This document shows, piece by piece, positions 8,349 to 16,879 of a stretch of DNA of 56,250 nt. Made by a program: the position numbers and the translations under genes. This stretch comes from Candidatus Methylopumilus sp. (GTDB lineage Bacteria > Pseudomonadota > Gammaproteobacteria > Burkholderiales > Methylophilaceae). The DNA lies in NCBI GenBank assembly GCA_026399645.1, contig JAPLQN010000037.1, positions 1 through 56,250 on the forward strand. The letters run 5' to 3'. Below the pieces are notes generated by a model. It was not told where the DNA came from. It saw only the letters and a program-made list of their open reading frames with translations, and made no database searches. Every line of letters begins with the position of its first letter. Within the stretch, counting starts at the first letter, position 1.

Positions 8349-9230
8349 TTACCGCTTCCTAAAGTTACTTAATAGTAAACGATTGATTAACGGCAAAAAC
8401 ATATGGGAAATTGTAAGAGCCATTAAAACAGAAAAAATGATGGTTATATAGTTGATCTGCAAATTGTGAAAAAGAAAGAAATAAGAAAAAAAGGTAACTG
8501 GCAAAGTGAAAGCTATGAGAAACATTATGTCTCTTAAAGATTTAATTCCAATATTAATTAAAGCTCTAAGACCATGTAAAAAACAGAAATAGAAGGTAAA
8601 CCAATAAATTGGACTTAAAAGACTGGCGAGAACAACTGTAACTAATAACTCGAGGACAAGAAAAAATTTATCTTTTTTGGCAATATCCTTATTAGTATAA
8701 ATCAATAATAAAAAAATACCGATAAAGATAATTGTAATAAATTTAAGCACCTCAAATACTTTTAGGTTTAAATCTGCATTTATTAAACTATCGAAAATTA
8801 ATTTAACATCGTTTTCAAAAAAAATAACGGGAAGCAATGTCATAACAAAGCCCCAAGAAATTTTAATGCCTTGGGTAGCTCGACTTAAGTATGAAAGATC
8901 ACTGTGGCCAAAGTGGGCCATTGACATTAAAAGTAAAAGAACTAAGCCTATCATGGGACTTTGAAACCACAGAATCAGCCCTAAAAGCACAATTATTAAA
9001 TAAATTAAGAAAGCTAGGGCTTTCATCTTAAGCTTGGGAAAAGTTTTCCATATAACAATAGAGTCCGCTGCGCCATGAGAGACACCAAATGACATAATAA
9101 TTAGGAATACAATTGCTAGCGATGAGCTAACATCGGTAATATTGAAAACTGTATTTCGTTGAGTAACAAATATTAAAAAAATACTTAATACTAAATAAAA
9201 AAACTGGTGAATTCTGACCTTATTTAACAT
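8349..9230 (-). CDS. blh: Brp/Blh-family beta-carotene 15,15'-dioxygenase
   Basis: 293 aa, multi-pass membrane enzyme that cleaves beta-carotene into two retinal molecules. The conserved His motifs that bind iron are present: FGVSHGAADSIVIWK (about residue 49-63), MSMAHFGHSDLSY (about 102), FCFLHGLRALINIG (about 219) and LTISHMFLPLINRLL (near the end). Its start overlaps the end of crtY by 11 bp, so the two are translationally coupled. It supplies the chromophore for both rhodopsins upstream. Confidence 0.92.
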   Translation of the reverse strand: MLNKVRIHQFFYLVLSIFLIFVTQRNTVFNITDVSSSLAIVFLIIMSFGVSHGAADSIVIWKTFPKLKMKALAFLIYLIIVLLGLILWFQSPMIGLVLLLLMSMAHFGHSDLSYLSRATQGIKISWGFVMTLLPVIFFENDVKLIFDSLINADLNLKVFEVLKFITIIFIGIFLLLIYTNKDIAKKDKFFLVLELLVTVVLASLLSPIYWFTFYFCFLHGLRALINIGIKSLRDIMFLIAFTLPVTFFSYFFLFHNLQINYITIIFSVLMALTISHMFLPLINRLLLSNFRKR

Positions 9231-10347
9231 ATAAGTGTATCAAACCTCTTAGCATTACTAATTTTGGCAATTTCATAATAATTGCTAAATAATCAACTAT
9301 TCGTGATTGGTCAGATAAAAATCTTATAGCAGATGAAGTTGGGACTTCTGTAAAAAAAATCCTAAATATTTCAGGGGCATTTTGAGGGCTAGATCTTAAA
9401 ACGGAAAGAAAGATTTTATCTAGCCAATTTGTAAGATAATTTTCCTTGTGAGCAATCATTTCATATTTAAATTCTTTTTTTGTTTTAATTTGGTGAGCCC
9501 ATAAAGCGATTCGAGTAAAGGCGTATCCAGAAGCAGGTCTTGAGGCTCCAGCAAAGTTCCCAATTTTAAAATATTGATTTTTCATTCTTCTATCAATGTA
9601 TGGTGACATTGGAAGAACGGCTTTCTCAGTTCTTATTATTTCTTTGACACTAAACTTCATTAAAGTAAGTTTATGAATCTTTTCAACTTCTTTAAAATCT
9701 ATCTCGGAAGAAAAAAAAGTTGTTTCAATTAATGCTTTGGTTTTTGAGAATGGAAGAATGTAAGTAAAAATTACATTTTTTTTAGACTCGGCAAAATCCA
9801 TCAAAGTCACAACATTCTCATCAAATATCTTTTGATTCGATATGATCTCGGAGCCAACAAAAACTTGCTTCAATGATGGGTATTTATCATCAAATGTTTT
9901 ATTCGGTCTGCTATCGACTATATTTTTGAGTAATATTTTTTTACTCTTTAATTTGACTTCCCAACCATCTTGTTTTTTTTTAATATCTTCGACTGAATGC
10001 CCCAGCCTTACTTGAATACCCTTTTTTGTAAGGTTTTTGTATAGTTCACCAAGAATTGATTCTGAGCTATAACAAGCATATCTATACTCGCCCAGATCAA
10101 TCTTATAAGATTTACTTTTTACCTTAATTTCTATTTGTGACCATTCTTTTTTAGGTTTTACACTGAAACTTTTTTTGATATCAAACAATCCTGGTCCTGA
10201 CCAAAAGCTGTATGTTTTATCATTTTTTGTATTGATATCTTTTTCAAATAAGATGAAATTGTTAATTTTTTTACTAAGAAGAGAGTTGCCAAGAGTTAAT
10301 CCAGATAAACCAGCACCAATAATTCCAATATCAAATTTTTGTTTCAT
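9220..10347 (-). CDS. crtY: Lycopene beta-cyclase
   Basis: 375 aa flavoprotein of the CrtY type, which closes both ends of lycopene to give beta-carotene. The N-terminus has the dinucleotide-binding motif IGIIGAGLSGLTLGNSLLSK. Later come FSKTKALIETTFFSSEID and IGNFAGASRPASGYAFTRIA, conserved in lycopene cyclases. It begins 3 bp after the crtB stop and its end overlaps blh. Confidence 0.9.
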   Translation of the reverse strand: MKQKFDIGIIGAGLSGLTLGNSLLSKKINNFILFEKDINTKNDKTYSFWSGPGLFDIKKSFSVKPKKEWSQIEIKVKSKSYKIDLGEYRYACYSSESILGELYKNLTKKGIQVRLGHSVEDIKKKQDGWEVKLKSKKILLKNIVDSRPNKTFDDKYPSLKQVFVGSEIISNQKIFDENVVTLMDFAESKKNVIFTYILPFSKTKALIETTFFSSEIDFKEVEKIHKLTLMKFSVKEIIRTEKAVLPMSPYIDRRMKNQYFKIGNFAGASRPASGYAFTRIALWAHQIKTKKEFKYEMIAHKENYLTNWLDKIFLSVLRSSPQNAPEIFRIFFTEVPTSSAIRFLSDQSRIVDYLAIIMKLPKLVMLRGLIHLYVK

Positions 10348-10350
10348 ATA

Positions 10351-11241
10351 TTAAAAGTGGGCCCCTGGAAGGGTCGTTATAAATTTATGCAGTTTCTTAT
10401 TATGCGGTTTTAATTTAACTTTAAAAGTGATAAGGAATTTAGCAATAATCTTCAATGTTATCAGTAACTTACAAAAATTCGTTACATAGCACCTTTTTTC
10501 TTTATGCTGATATTTAGTATTAATTAATTGATATCCAATTTGTTGGTAGAGTGTAGAAGCTAATTTAACTGCAAGAGCTGCACCCCGGGGAAGGTTATCA
10601 ATCGCTTGACTAGCGCTAGCGAAATAAATATTAGCTAAATTAATCATTTTTTTTCGAGTTAAATCTATTTTTGCGGCATTTTTTTTTGTTGGATGAGCTA
10701 TTTCTTGGGGTAAGTGTTTACCAATGAGACTCTCAGGTAGATAAATCCTATTTCGCGCACTATCTTCATAAATATCTCGAGAAATATTTACTAATTGCAT
10801 TGCAATACCTAAATCGATTGCAAAATATCGCATTTTTTTATCTTTTACGCCAAAAATGTCACAAACCATCAATCCAACAGTACCTGCAACTTGGTAACAA
10901 TAAATAATTAAAGCCTTTTCTGATTTAAATGAGGTGAATTTAATATCAGATATCTGTCCATTCAAAAACATTTTTACAAGCTTTTGGTTCGGCCAATTTT
11001 CCTTTGGAATATTATTTAATACATTAATGACTGGATGTGGCCTACCTTTATTCCACGCATCAATAAATATGAGAAGCTTTTTTTTTGCGATATTTAAGTT
11101 TTTAGCTTCGTCAACCATGTCATCTATTTTTCGACAAAAGCTATAGATAGAATAAATCGCTTGCATTTTTGCGTTATCAAGAAAAAACGATGCCCAGTAA
11201 AAGGTTTTTCCATGCTTACGCATCAATAAATTATTCTCCAT
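10351..11241 (-). CDS. crtB: Phytoene synthase
   Basis: 296 aa. Condenses two geranylgeranyl diphosphates to phytoene. Both Asp-rich signatures are seen: YSFCRKIDDMVDEAKN (about residue 33-48) and MQLVNISRDIYEDSARNRIY (about 155-175), together with GLMVCDIFGV. The Asp-rich motifs bind Mg2+ and diphosphate (family knowledge). Its start is 1 bp from the crtI stop. Confidence 0.93.
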   Translation of the reverse strand: MENNLLMRKHGKTFYWASFFLDNAKMQAIYSIYSFCRKIDDMVDEAKNLNIAKKKLLIFIDAWNKGRPHPVINVLNNIPKENWPNQKLVKMFLNGQISDIKFTSFKSEKALIIYCYQVAGTVGLMVCDIFGVKDKKMRYFAIDLGIAMQLVNISRDIYEDSARNRIYLPESLIGKHLPQEIAHPTKKNAAKIDLTRKKMINLANIYFASASQAIDNLPRGAALAVKLASTLYQQIGYQLINTKYQHKEKRCYVTNFCKLLITLKIIAKFLITFKVKLKPHNKKLHKFITTLPGAHF

Positions 11242-11242
11242 A

Positions 11243-12712
11243 CTATGGAATCAATTTATCTATGACTTTGGCTGAATTGAGAACACCTGGAACACCTGCA
11301 CCTGGATGAGTCCCAGCGCCTACGTAAAAGAGGTTTTGATATAAATCATCTTTATTGTGCGTCCTAAACCAAGCTGATTGCCTAAATAACGGGGCTATAG
11401 AGAACCCTGAGCCAAAAGGTGTATTGTAATCTTGTAAAAAATCCTCAGGGGTCATAACAAAAGATTCGCAAATATTTTCACTAAGTTTTGGCATCATAGT
11501 TTTCTCTAGAGCCTTAATAACAGATTGTGTAAAGGACGACGCCTCATCTTTCCAACTAATATTTCCTTTCAAATTTGGCACTGGCACTAGCGCATAAAAA
11601 CTATCACAGCCCATAGGTGCAAAATCAGGATCAGTTGCTGTTGGCCTATGAAGATAAATAGAAAAATCCTCAGATAGCTTATAGCGGTCAAAGATATCGC
11701 TAAGCAGTTCTTTATAACGAGGCCCCATCCAAATAGTATGGTGAGCAATATCGTCATATTTGACTTTTGTTCCAAAGAAAAGAACAAATAAACCCATTGA
11801 GTGCTTTGCTGTTTTTTGTACAAATTTATTATGAAGCGAAATTTTCTTATGCCCTATTAAATTGCTGTTTGTATAAATAGGATCTGCATTTGTAATTAAA
11901 TAATCAGCTTTGGTAAATTTACCTTCCCCAGTTTCTATACCTACAACCATTTTGTCTGTAGTAATAATTTTCTTAATTTCACTATTGAGAAATATATTTA
12001 CACCCTTGCGCTCCATGAGCATCTTTAGCTGAGATATGATTTCTCCAGTCCCTCCTTTGGCAAAAAATACTCCCCATTTTTTTTCAAGCGCGTGAATAAG
12101 AGCATAAATTGAAGTGGTATTAAAAGGATTGCCCCCAACAAGCAATGGCTGAATTGAAAATGCTTGCCTTAAATTTGGATGACTTAAATAGCTTGATACA
12201 AATTGATAAACAGATTGATAGCCCTTTAACTTAATAATATCGGGGGTATATTTAATTAAACTACTTAATTTATGAAAAGGCTGGTCAGCAAGCTTGAGAT
12301 AGCCTAATTCAAATATTTTCTCAGCATGCTGAAGCATTTTAAGGTAGCCATTGACATCTTTAGGCTCAACAGCTTTTATTTGCTCTAATAGCTGATCTTG
12401 ATCTGGGCCATAATTAAAAAATGTCCCATCATGGAATCTAAACCGATACCAAGGATCTAGAGGAATAAATTTAATAAAATCATCAATGTCTTCATTAAAT
12501 ATTTCAAATAATTCCCTAAAAAGATAAGGCGCCGTGATTACTGTTGGGCCTGCGTCATAAACAAAGCCATTTCGATTAAACTGTCTCGCTCTTCCGCCAA
12601 TTTGATCCAATTTTTCATGCAAATCGACTTCATAGCCCTTCGCCCTCATACGCAAGGCTGCGGCTATGCCACCAAACCCACTTCCAATCACAATTATTTT
12701 TTTATTTTGCAT
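11243..12712 (-). CDS. crtI: Phytoene desaturase
   Basis: 489 aa, standard length for bacterial CrtI, which desaturates phytoene to lycopene. The FAD-binding N-terminus is IVIGSGFGGIAAALRMRAKG. The C-terminal CrtI signature is NLFYVGAGTHPGAGVPGVLN. Its ATG lies 11 bp inside the end of crtE, so it is coupled to crtE. There is no carotenoid ketolase or hydroxylase gene in the cluster, so the pathway as encoded here should stop at beta-carotene/retinal. Confidence 0.95.
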   Translation of the reverse strand: MQNKKIIVIGSGFGGIAAALRMRAKGYEVDLHEKLDQIGGRARQFNRNGFVYDAGPTVITAPYLFRELFEIFNEDIDDFIKFIPLDPWYRFRFHDGTFFNYGPDQDQLLEQIKAVEPKDVNGYLKMLQHAEKIFELGYLKLADQPFHKLSSLIKYTPDIIKLKGYQSVYQFVSSYLSHPNLRQAFSIQPLLVGGNPFNTTSIYALIHALEKKWGVFFAKGGTGEIISQLKMLMERKGVNIFLNSEIKKIITTDKMVVGIETGEGKFTKADYLITNADPIYTNSNLIGHKKISLHNKFVQKTAKHSMGLFVLFFGTKVKYDDIAHHTIWMGPRYKELLSDIFDRYKLSEDFSIYLHRPTATDPDFAPMGCDSFYALVPVPNLKGNISWKDEASSFTQSVIKALEKTMMPKLSENICESFVMTPEDFLQDYNTPFGSGFSIAPLFRQSAWFRTHNKDDLYQNLFYVGAGTHPGAGVPGVLNSAKVIDKLIP

Positions 12713-13646
12713 ATATAAATTGGCCAGCTTTTTTGTCTATTCCTTCACAAAGAGAAGAAATAATAGGCCTTATGACTACTGGCATAAGGTGTAAAGAATC
12801 TTTTATATTTTCTAATATCAATTGAATCCTATCGATTAAATCATCTTTAATATTTGAAGATATTAAAAATTGCTTAAACTCATCTTTATTTTTTTTAAGA
12901 AAGTTAATTTCTTTTTCAGAAGACTTTTCTTTAATTAAAACTACCAATGCATTCATTCTTTCAAATTTAATATCTGTGGGAATTTCATTGGCTTGATTTA
13001 ATAAAATATTTTCCAAGTCATTAACGATTTGATAAGCAAGTCCTATTTCGTCTGTCATTTTTCTTAAATTAAGATAATAAGGCTCGCCTAGCTCGGCACA
13101 TTTAAACATCCCCATCATAGGCAAACAAATAAGTGGCGATGTTTTTGCCATAGCAACATTCTTATAGTCTTCCCAACCTAGATTTAAGAAGTTTGTGCTG
13201 AGATCTCCTGATTGGCCAAAAACAATTTCCTTAACAGTACCTGAAAGTAAGCCTAACAAGATGTTTTGATGCCAACCTTGTTCAATTTCAGTAATTTTTT
13301 TAAAGGACTCTGCTATTAAATAGTCGCCAGTGCATATAGCAGCGGGTATACCAAAATTTTTCCATACACTTACCTTGCCTCTTCGAACTTCATCGCTATC
13401 ACAAATGTCATCATGGAGAAGTGAGGCACTATGAATTAACTCGCAAACAACTGCCCAAATAATTGCTGTATGTTTTGACAGTCCTAATGCTTCACCGGTA
13501 GAAAGCGCTAAGTGCGAGCGGATTAATTTTCCTTCTGATTCCCCGTGCCAATTTAGCCACAGAGATAAATTCTTTTCATTCACCTCAAAAGACTTGGCTA
13601 GATGTTTTTTAACGCTCTCTAGTGAATCGCTTTCATTTGAAATCAT
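12702..13646 (-). CDS. crtE: Polyprenyl (geranylgeranyl) diphosphate synthase, with atypical second Asp motif
   Basis: 314 aa trans-isoprenyl diphosphate synthase that should make GGPP for crtB. The first Asp-rich motif is intact (SLLHDDICDSDEVRRG, about residue 76-91). The second, usually DDxxD in the text FQIxDDxLD, reads AYQIVNDLENILL here, so two of the three aspartates are replaced by Asn. Some divergent members tolerate this, and its place in the crt operon argues that it is functional, but activity and chain length are inferred from context. It starts 58 bp after the xanthorhodopsin-like gene. Confidence 0.82.
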   Translation of the reverse strand: MISNESDSLESVKKHLAKSFEVNEKNLSLWLNWHGESEGKLIRSHLALSTGEALGLSKHTAIIWAVVCELIHSASLLHDDICDSDEVRRGKVSVWKNFGIPAAICTGDYLIAESFKKITEIEQGWHQNILLGLLSGTVKEIVFGQSGDLSTNFLNLGWEDYKNVAMAKTSPLICLPMMGMFKCAELGEPYYLNLRKMTDEIGLAYQIVNDLENILLNQANEIPTDIKFERMNALVVLIKEKSSEKEINFLKKNKDEFKQFLISSNIKDDLIDRIQLILENIKDSLHLMPVVIRPIISSLCEGIDKKAGQFIYAK

Positions 13647-13704
13647 AATGAGTCTTATTTAAAAGAATATATGTGGAAAAAATATCTGTTTGTCAAAGAC
13701 TTAA

Positions 13705-14430
13705 CTAAGCGCCAATTTCTGACTTTCTTTGCGCAATAATATAAATCAAAATACCAAAAACTGATTTAGCAACTATATCAACAAAAGTGAATCCAACCTG
13801 GATACTTACGAATGCCGACAGGCCAAATAAAGGCAGGATATAAACAAGCGGATAAAACGACCAGGACAGGATAATAAGTAATCTTGTTTTTTTGAATATT
13901 GGCTGAACAACTAAAGGTTGAGTCTTGATTGATGCACCCACTCCTTTAATCATTTCGTACAATATATAAGAAAATGGAATCATTGCTAAAACCCACCAAA
14001 TAACCTTAGCAAATCCAATTGTAAGGGTTTCCCCGGGATAACCGAGAATCACCATAATCGCGGCGGCTAATGTTAGCGCCAGCCCTTTTTTGTATGTCTC
14101 TGCATGAGGCAATCTTAAGACTAAAACAAATTCTAGAAGTAACAGGGGAACGGTTAAAAGCCAATCAACATATCGATATGCATTATTAAATTGCATGCCA
14201 CTTTGTATGACTAAACCATCTTTTAATACATAAGCACTATTGAAGCTCTCAAAGATTCTTAAGTAATGGTAGGTTGTAATTAAACAAACAAGCCCCGAAA
14301 GAGTTAATGCAGTTTTGTATGCGGGGGAAACTTGTGATCTTTGAAGGAGAAAAAATACGGTTGATGCTCCAAAAGCAGCGATTGCAAAAGAGATCGCGTT
14401 ATAAACTAAATTAAACTCGTCTATGCTCAT
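13705..14430 (-). CDS. Xanthorhodopsin-like light-driven proton pump
   Basis: 241 aa, seven membrane helices and no signal peptide. Helix C reads YRYVDWLLTVPLLLLEF: D89 (proton acceptor), T93 and E100 (donor), the DTE set of outward proton pumps, with Leu97 at the spectral-tuning site, which predicts green absorption. Retinal binds K222 in FVDIVAKSVFG. THYLRIFESF-like text (TTYHYLRIFESF) and FNNAYRYVDW are typical of the xanthorhodopsin/actinorhodopsin branch. At the position matching BR Trp138 and XR Gly156 I align W146, which would block the carotenoid-antenna window. The Shine-Dalgarno is weak. It heads the crtE-I-B-Y-blh operon. Confidence 0.9.
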   Translation of the reverse strand: MSIDEFNLVYNAISFAIAAFGASTVFFLLQRSQVSPAYKTALTLSGLVCLITTYHYLRIFESFNSAYVLKDGLVIQSGMQFNNAYRYVDWLLTVPLLLLEFVLVLRLPHAETYKKGLALTLAAAIMVILGYPGETLTIGFAKVIWWVLAMIPFSYILYEMIKGVGASIKTQPLVVQPIFKKTRLLIILSWSFYPLVYILPLFGLSAFVSIQVGFTFVDIVAKSVFGILIYIIAQRKSEIGA

Positions 14431-14500
14431 GGGATTAGTGTATCGATTTTATTGTCTTAAGCTATTGATATTATTAAATTAATAAGTGAAAATAAAAAAA

Positions 14501-14524
14501 ACTGTGCAGCCAAAGCTGCACAGT
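14501..14524 (-). terminator. Rho-independent terminator of the proteorhodopsin gene
   Basis: Perfect 10-bp stem ACTGTGCAGC / GCTGCACAGT with a four-base loop (CAAA). On the minus strand it is followed by a run of T (14493-14500). It sits 20 bp past the proteorhodopsin stop and 70 bp before the second rhodopsin gene, so the proteorhodopsin is mostly expressed as a single-gene transcript. Confidence 0.92.
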
Positions 14525-14544
14525 TTTTTAAAAAAATTACATAC

Positions 14545-15336
14545 TTATTTTGATTCTGATACTGCTACAGACCAAATAATTACACCGAAAGCAATTTTGT
14601 TTAAAACGTCAGCTAAGTTATAGATGATGTTTAATGATGCCATGCTGCTTGCAGGATCTGAACCAGTTAAATAACCAAAGTAATAACCTAATGGATAAAT
14701 TGCCCAACCAAATGTAACAATTAATCGCATTGTATTGAAAGCTTTTTGCACTGTTGCTGGAGCTTTGTTTGCATTGATCTTACCTGCTTCACCAGCGAAA
14801 ATTTCGTAGAGGATATAAGCCCATCCAAGCATACCAATAATGAATGATGTCATAACGTCTGCGTAACCAGCTTCACCAGCATACCCACCGCCAAGCATAA
14901 CTAAAGTACCAATTAAAAGTCTCCAAAAAACACCGTTGGAAACCTTAGTAATCGCTGAAAGAACTAAATAAAATTCAATCATTAATAAAGGCACTGTAAT
15001 TAACCAATCAATATATCTATACACTGTTGGTGTTGATCCTGTTGCAACCCACACGTCACGCATATAGAAATAGTGAACAGCTGCTACTAATGTAACTAAA
15101 CCAGACACAGTAAGAGAAGTTTTCCACTTACCAGCTACACGATCTCTTTCAAGGAAGAAAAAAGCAGTTGAAGCAACTAATGCCATCGAAATTAGCCAAA
15201 AAGAAATACCAACGAAATCATTTGCTTGGAGAACTTGAGCTCCATGACTCTCTGCAAAAGCTAATGTTGATAAGCCTAATAAAGACAATCCTAATAAGCA
15301 TTTATTTTTTACGGATTTAAAAAAATCTTGAAACAT
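14545..15336 (-). CDS. Proteorhodopsin, green-tuned proton pump
   Basis: 263 aa with a cleavable signal peptide (about residues 1-28, LSLLGLSTLAFA), then seven helices. Helix C is YRYIDWLITVPLLMIEFYL: D110, T114 and E121 form the proton-pump set, and Leu118 equals position 105 of proteorhodopsin, the green variant. His88 (VHYFYMRDVW) matches the counterion-pairing His75. Retinal Lys is K247 (LADVLNKIAFG). The BR Trp138 equivalent aligns to F165. A very strong Shine-Dalgarno (AGGAGG at 15342-15347, 5 nt from ATG) and its own terminator suggest high, independent expression. Confidence 0.96.
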   Translation of the reverse strand: MFQDFFKSVKNKCLLGLSLLGLSTLAFAESHGAQVLQANDFVGISFWLISMALVASTAFFFLERDRVAGKWKTSLTVSGLVTLVAAVHYFYMRDVWVATGSTPTVYRYIDWLITVPLLMIEFYLVLSAITKVSNGVFWRLLIGTLVMLGGGYAGEAGYADVMTSFIIGMLGWAYILYEIFAGEAGKINANKAPATVQKAFNTMRLIVTFGWAIYPLGYYFGYLTGSDPASSMASLNIIYNLADVLNKIAFGVIIWSVAVSESK

Positions 15337-15835
15337 AGGAACCTCCTAATGGTTGATAGAAAACAACTTCCAAGAACTAAAAAATAATTAACTAGTATTT
15401 AAGTAAATTATCTAATTAAGAGTTTAGCCTGTGATTTGTATTTTTCAAAATATTTTAATTTCATTCATGTTAATCATGACCCATAATTTAATAATGGGCA
15501 TAAATACATATGCTGTAATCTATTGATTATTATAAAAAATTAAGCAAGAATCCCATAAGTTACAAATTTATTTTGAAATAAATTTTTTCCATAGCTCGTC
15601 CCCCAATAAACCTTTATCTGAATTCTAAAAAAGTCGCTTGAGGCAGCCGGAAAACTTTTGACGTTAAGTTAAATGCTATCAATAGCTTACATAATTCGTA
15701 CATTTTATAAAAAATGAATTTTTGTGAGCGGTTTTAGTCAAGTAAATAAGCAATAAGCTGAAATATTGCTCGATTGGCTCCAAATTTTCCCCCGAATGGT
15801 TTGGAGCCTTTCTCTTTATATAGATTAAGAAAATT
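15337..15835. other. 499-bp region without a supported gene, upstream of proteorhodopsin
   Basis: No convincing reading frame on either strand. It holds the proteorhodopsin Shine-Dalgarno (15342-15347), presumably its promoter, an AAAACTTTTGACGTTA element at 15651-15664 found in several other gaps, and a hairpin at 15776-15808. The length leaves room for a small RNA on the plus strand ending at that hairpin, but I cannot name one. Confidence 0.5.
15776..15808 (+). terminator. Terminator-like hairpin before DUF393 gene
   Basis: Nine-base perfect stem GGCTCCAAA / TTTGGAGCC with a 15-base loop, followed on the plus strand by TTTCTCTTTATAT. It lies 27 bp upstream of the DUF393 gene, where no plus-strand gene ends. 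It could terminate an unannotated small RNA or act as an attenuator in the DUF393 leader. Confidence 0.55.
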
Positions 15836-16192
15836 ATGATAAAAATCCTTTACGATCAACATTGTAGCCTTTGTTCAAAAGAGATTAATTACTATAGATC
15901 AATCGCACCAAAAGGTATTTTCATGTGGTGCAATCTTCATGTGCACAATAAATTGCTACGCAAATACGGTATTACATATAACGATGCTTTATTAAGTCTT
16001 CACGCTATCGACGACAGAGAAAGGATTTATAAGGGTATAGATGCATTTTGTCTTATATGGAACAACTTAAGAGGATGGAGATTATTAAGTTTTATTATCA
16101 AAATGCCACTGATTTACTTTATCAGTAAAATTCTCTACTCATATTTCGCTCAATGGCGTTTTAATAAAATGAAATATTGCAAGGTGAATTAG
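15836..16192 (+). CDS. DUF393 (DCC-family) thiol protein
   Basis: 118 aa with the family's N-terminal ILYDQHCSLCSKEINYYRS, a YDxxCxxC thioredoxin-like motif (Cys10 and Cys13), and later DALLSLHAIDDRERIYKGID and AFCLIWNNLRGWRLL, both standard for DUF393. The family is predicted to be a small thiol-disulfide oxidoreductase, substrate unknown. The next gene starts with TTG directly after its TAG stop, so the two are coupled. Confidence 0.85.
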   Translation: MIKILYDQHCSLCSKEINYYRSIAPKGIFMWCNLHVHNKLLRKYGITYNDALLSLHAIDDRERIYKGIDAFCLIWNNLRGWRLLSFIIKMPLIYFISKILYSYFAQWRFNKMKYCKVN

Positions 16193-16879
16193 TTGTCTTT
16201 AATTATCGGCATCGATGGATGTAAGTCTGGTTGGTTTGCAGTTTGGCAAAATCAAGATGAAGCTATTGAAACTGCTATTTTTCAAAGCATGAATAATCTC
16301 AAGGATTTTTTTATTAAATCCAATCAGTTAATTATTGGCATAGACATACCTGTAATCTTATCTGAAGTGATGCCTCGAGAAGCTGATCAATTGGCTAGAA
16401 AGCTTCTAAGTAAAAAAGCCTCATCTATTTTTACAGCGCCTACGCCAGAAATGCTAGAGCAACCGAATTATGAAAAAGCATCTCTTGTATCAAAAAAACT
16501 GATTGGCAAATCAATGTCACTTCAATCTTGGTATTTGTTTCCTAAAATAAGAGATATCCAAACTGTACTTCATCATGAGGATATAAAAATATTCGAAATA
16601 CATCCGGAAGTAAGCTTTAGAGCTATGAACAATGAAAATGTAATCCTTGAGAGTAAAAAGACAGCTGAAGGCTTTAAAATAAGGAAATTTCTTCTTGATA
16701 AACATTTTTTAAACTTTAATTTTGATGCTATTAGAAATAAATATCAAAAAAAAGATGTGATGGATAATGATATTTTAGATGCCCTTGTTGTTCTATGGAG
16801 CACAAAAAGGATAGTCAATAATCAAGCTTCATATTTGCCAGAAAAACCAGAAAAACCAAATATGCAAATCGTTTATTAA
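16193..16879 (+). CDS. DUF429 protein
   Basis: 228 aa from a TTG start that abuts the DUF393 stop codon. IIGIDGCKSGWFAVWQ at the N-terminus, IIGIDIPVILSE (about residue 47) and IFEIHPEVSFRAMNN (about 122) are the conserved DUF429 blocks. DNDILDALVVLW near the end adds the late acidic motif. The family has an RNase H-like fold and no settled function. Its TAA overlaps the ATG of the next gene by one base (TAATG). Confidence 0.82.
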   Translation: MSLIIGIDGCKSGWFAVWQNQDEAIETAIFQSMNNLKDFFIKSNQLIIGIDIPVILSEVMPREADQLARKLLSKKASSIFTAPTPEMLEQPNYEKASLVSKKLIGKSMSLQSWYLFPKIRDIQTVLHHEDIKIFEIHPEVSFRAMNNENVILESKKTAEGFKIRKFLLDKHFLNFNFDAIRNKYQKKDVMDNDILDALVVLWSTKRIVNNQASYLPEKPEKPNMQIVY

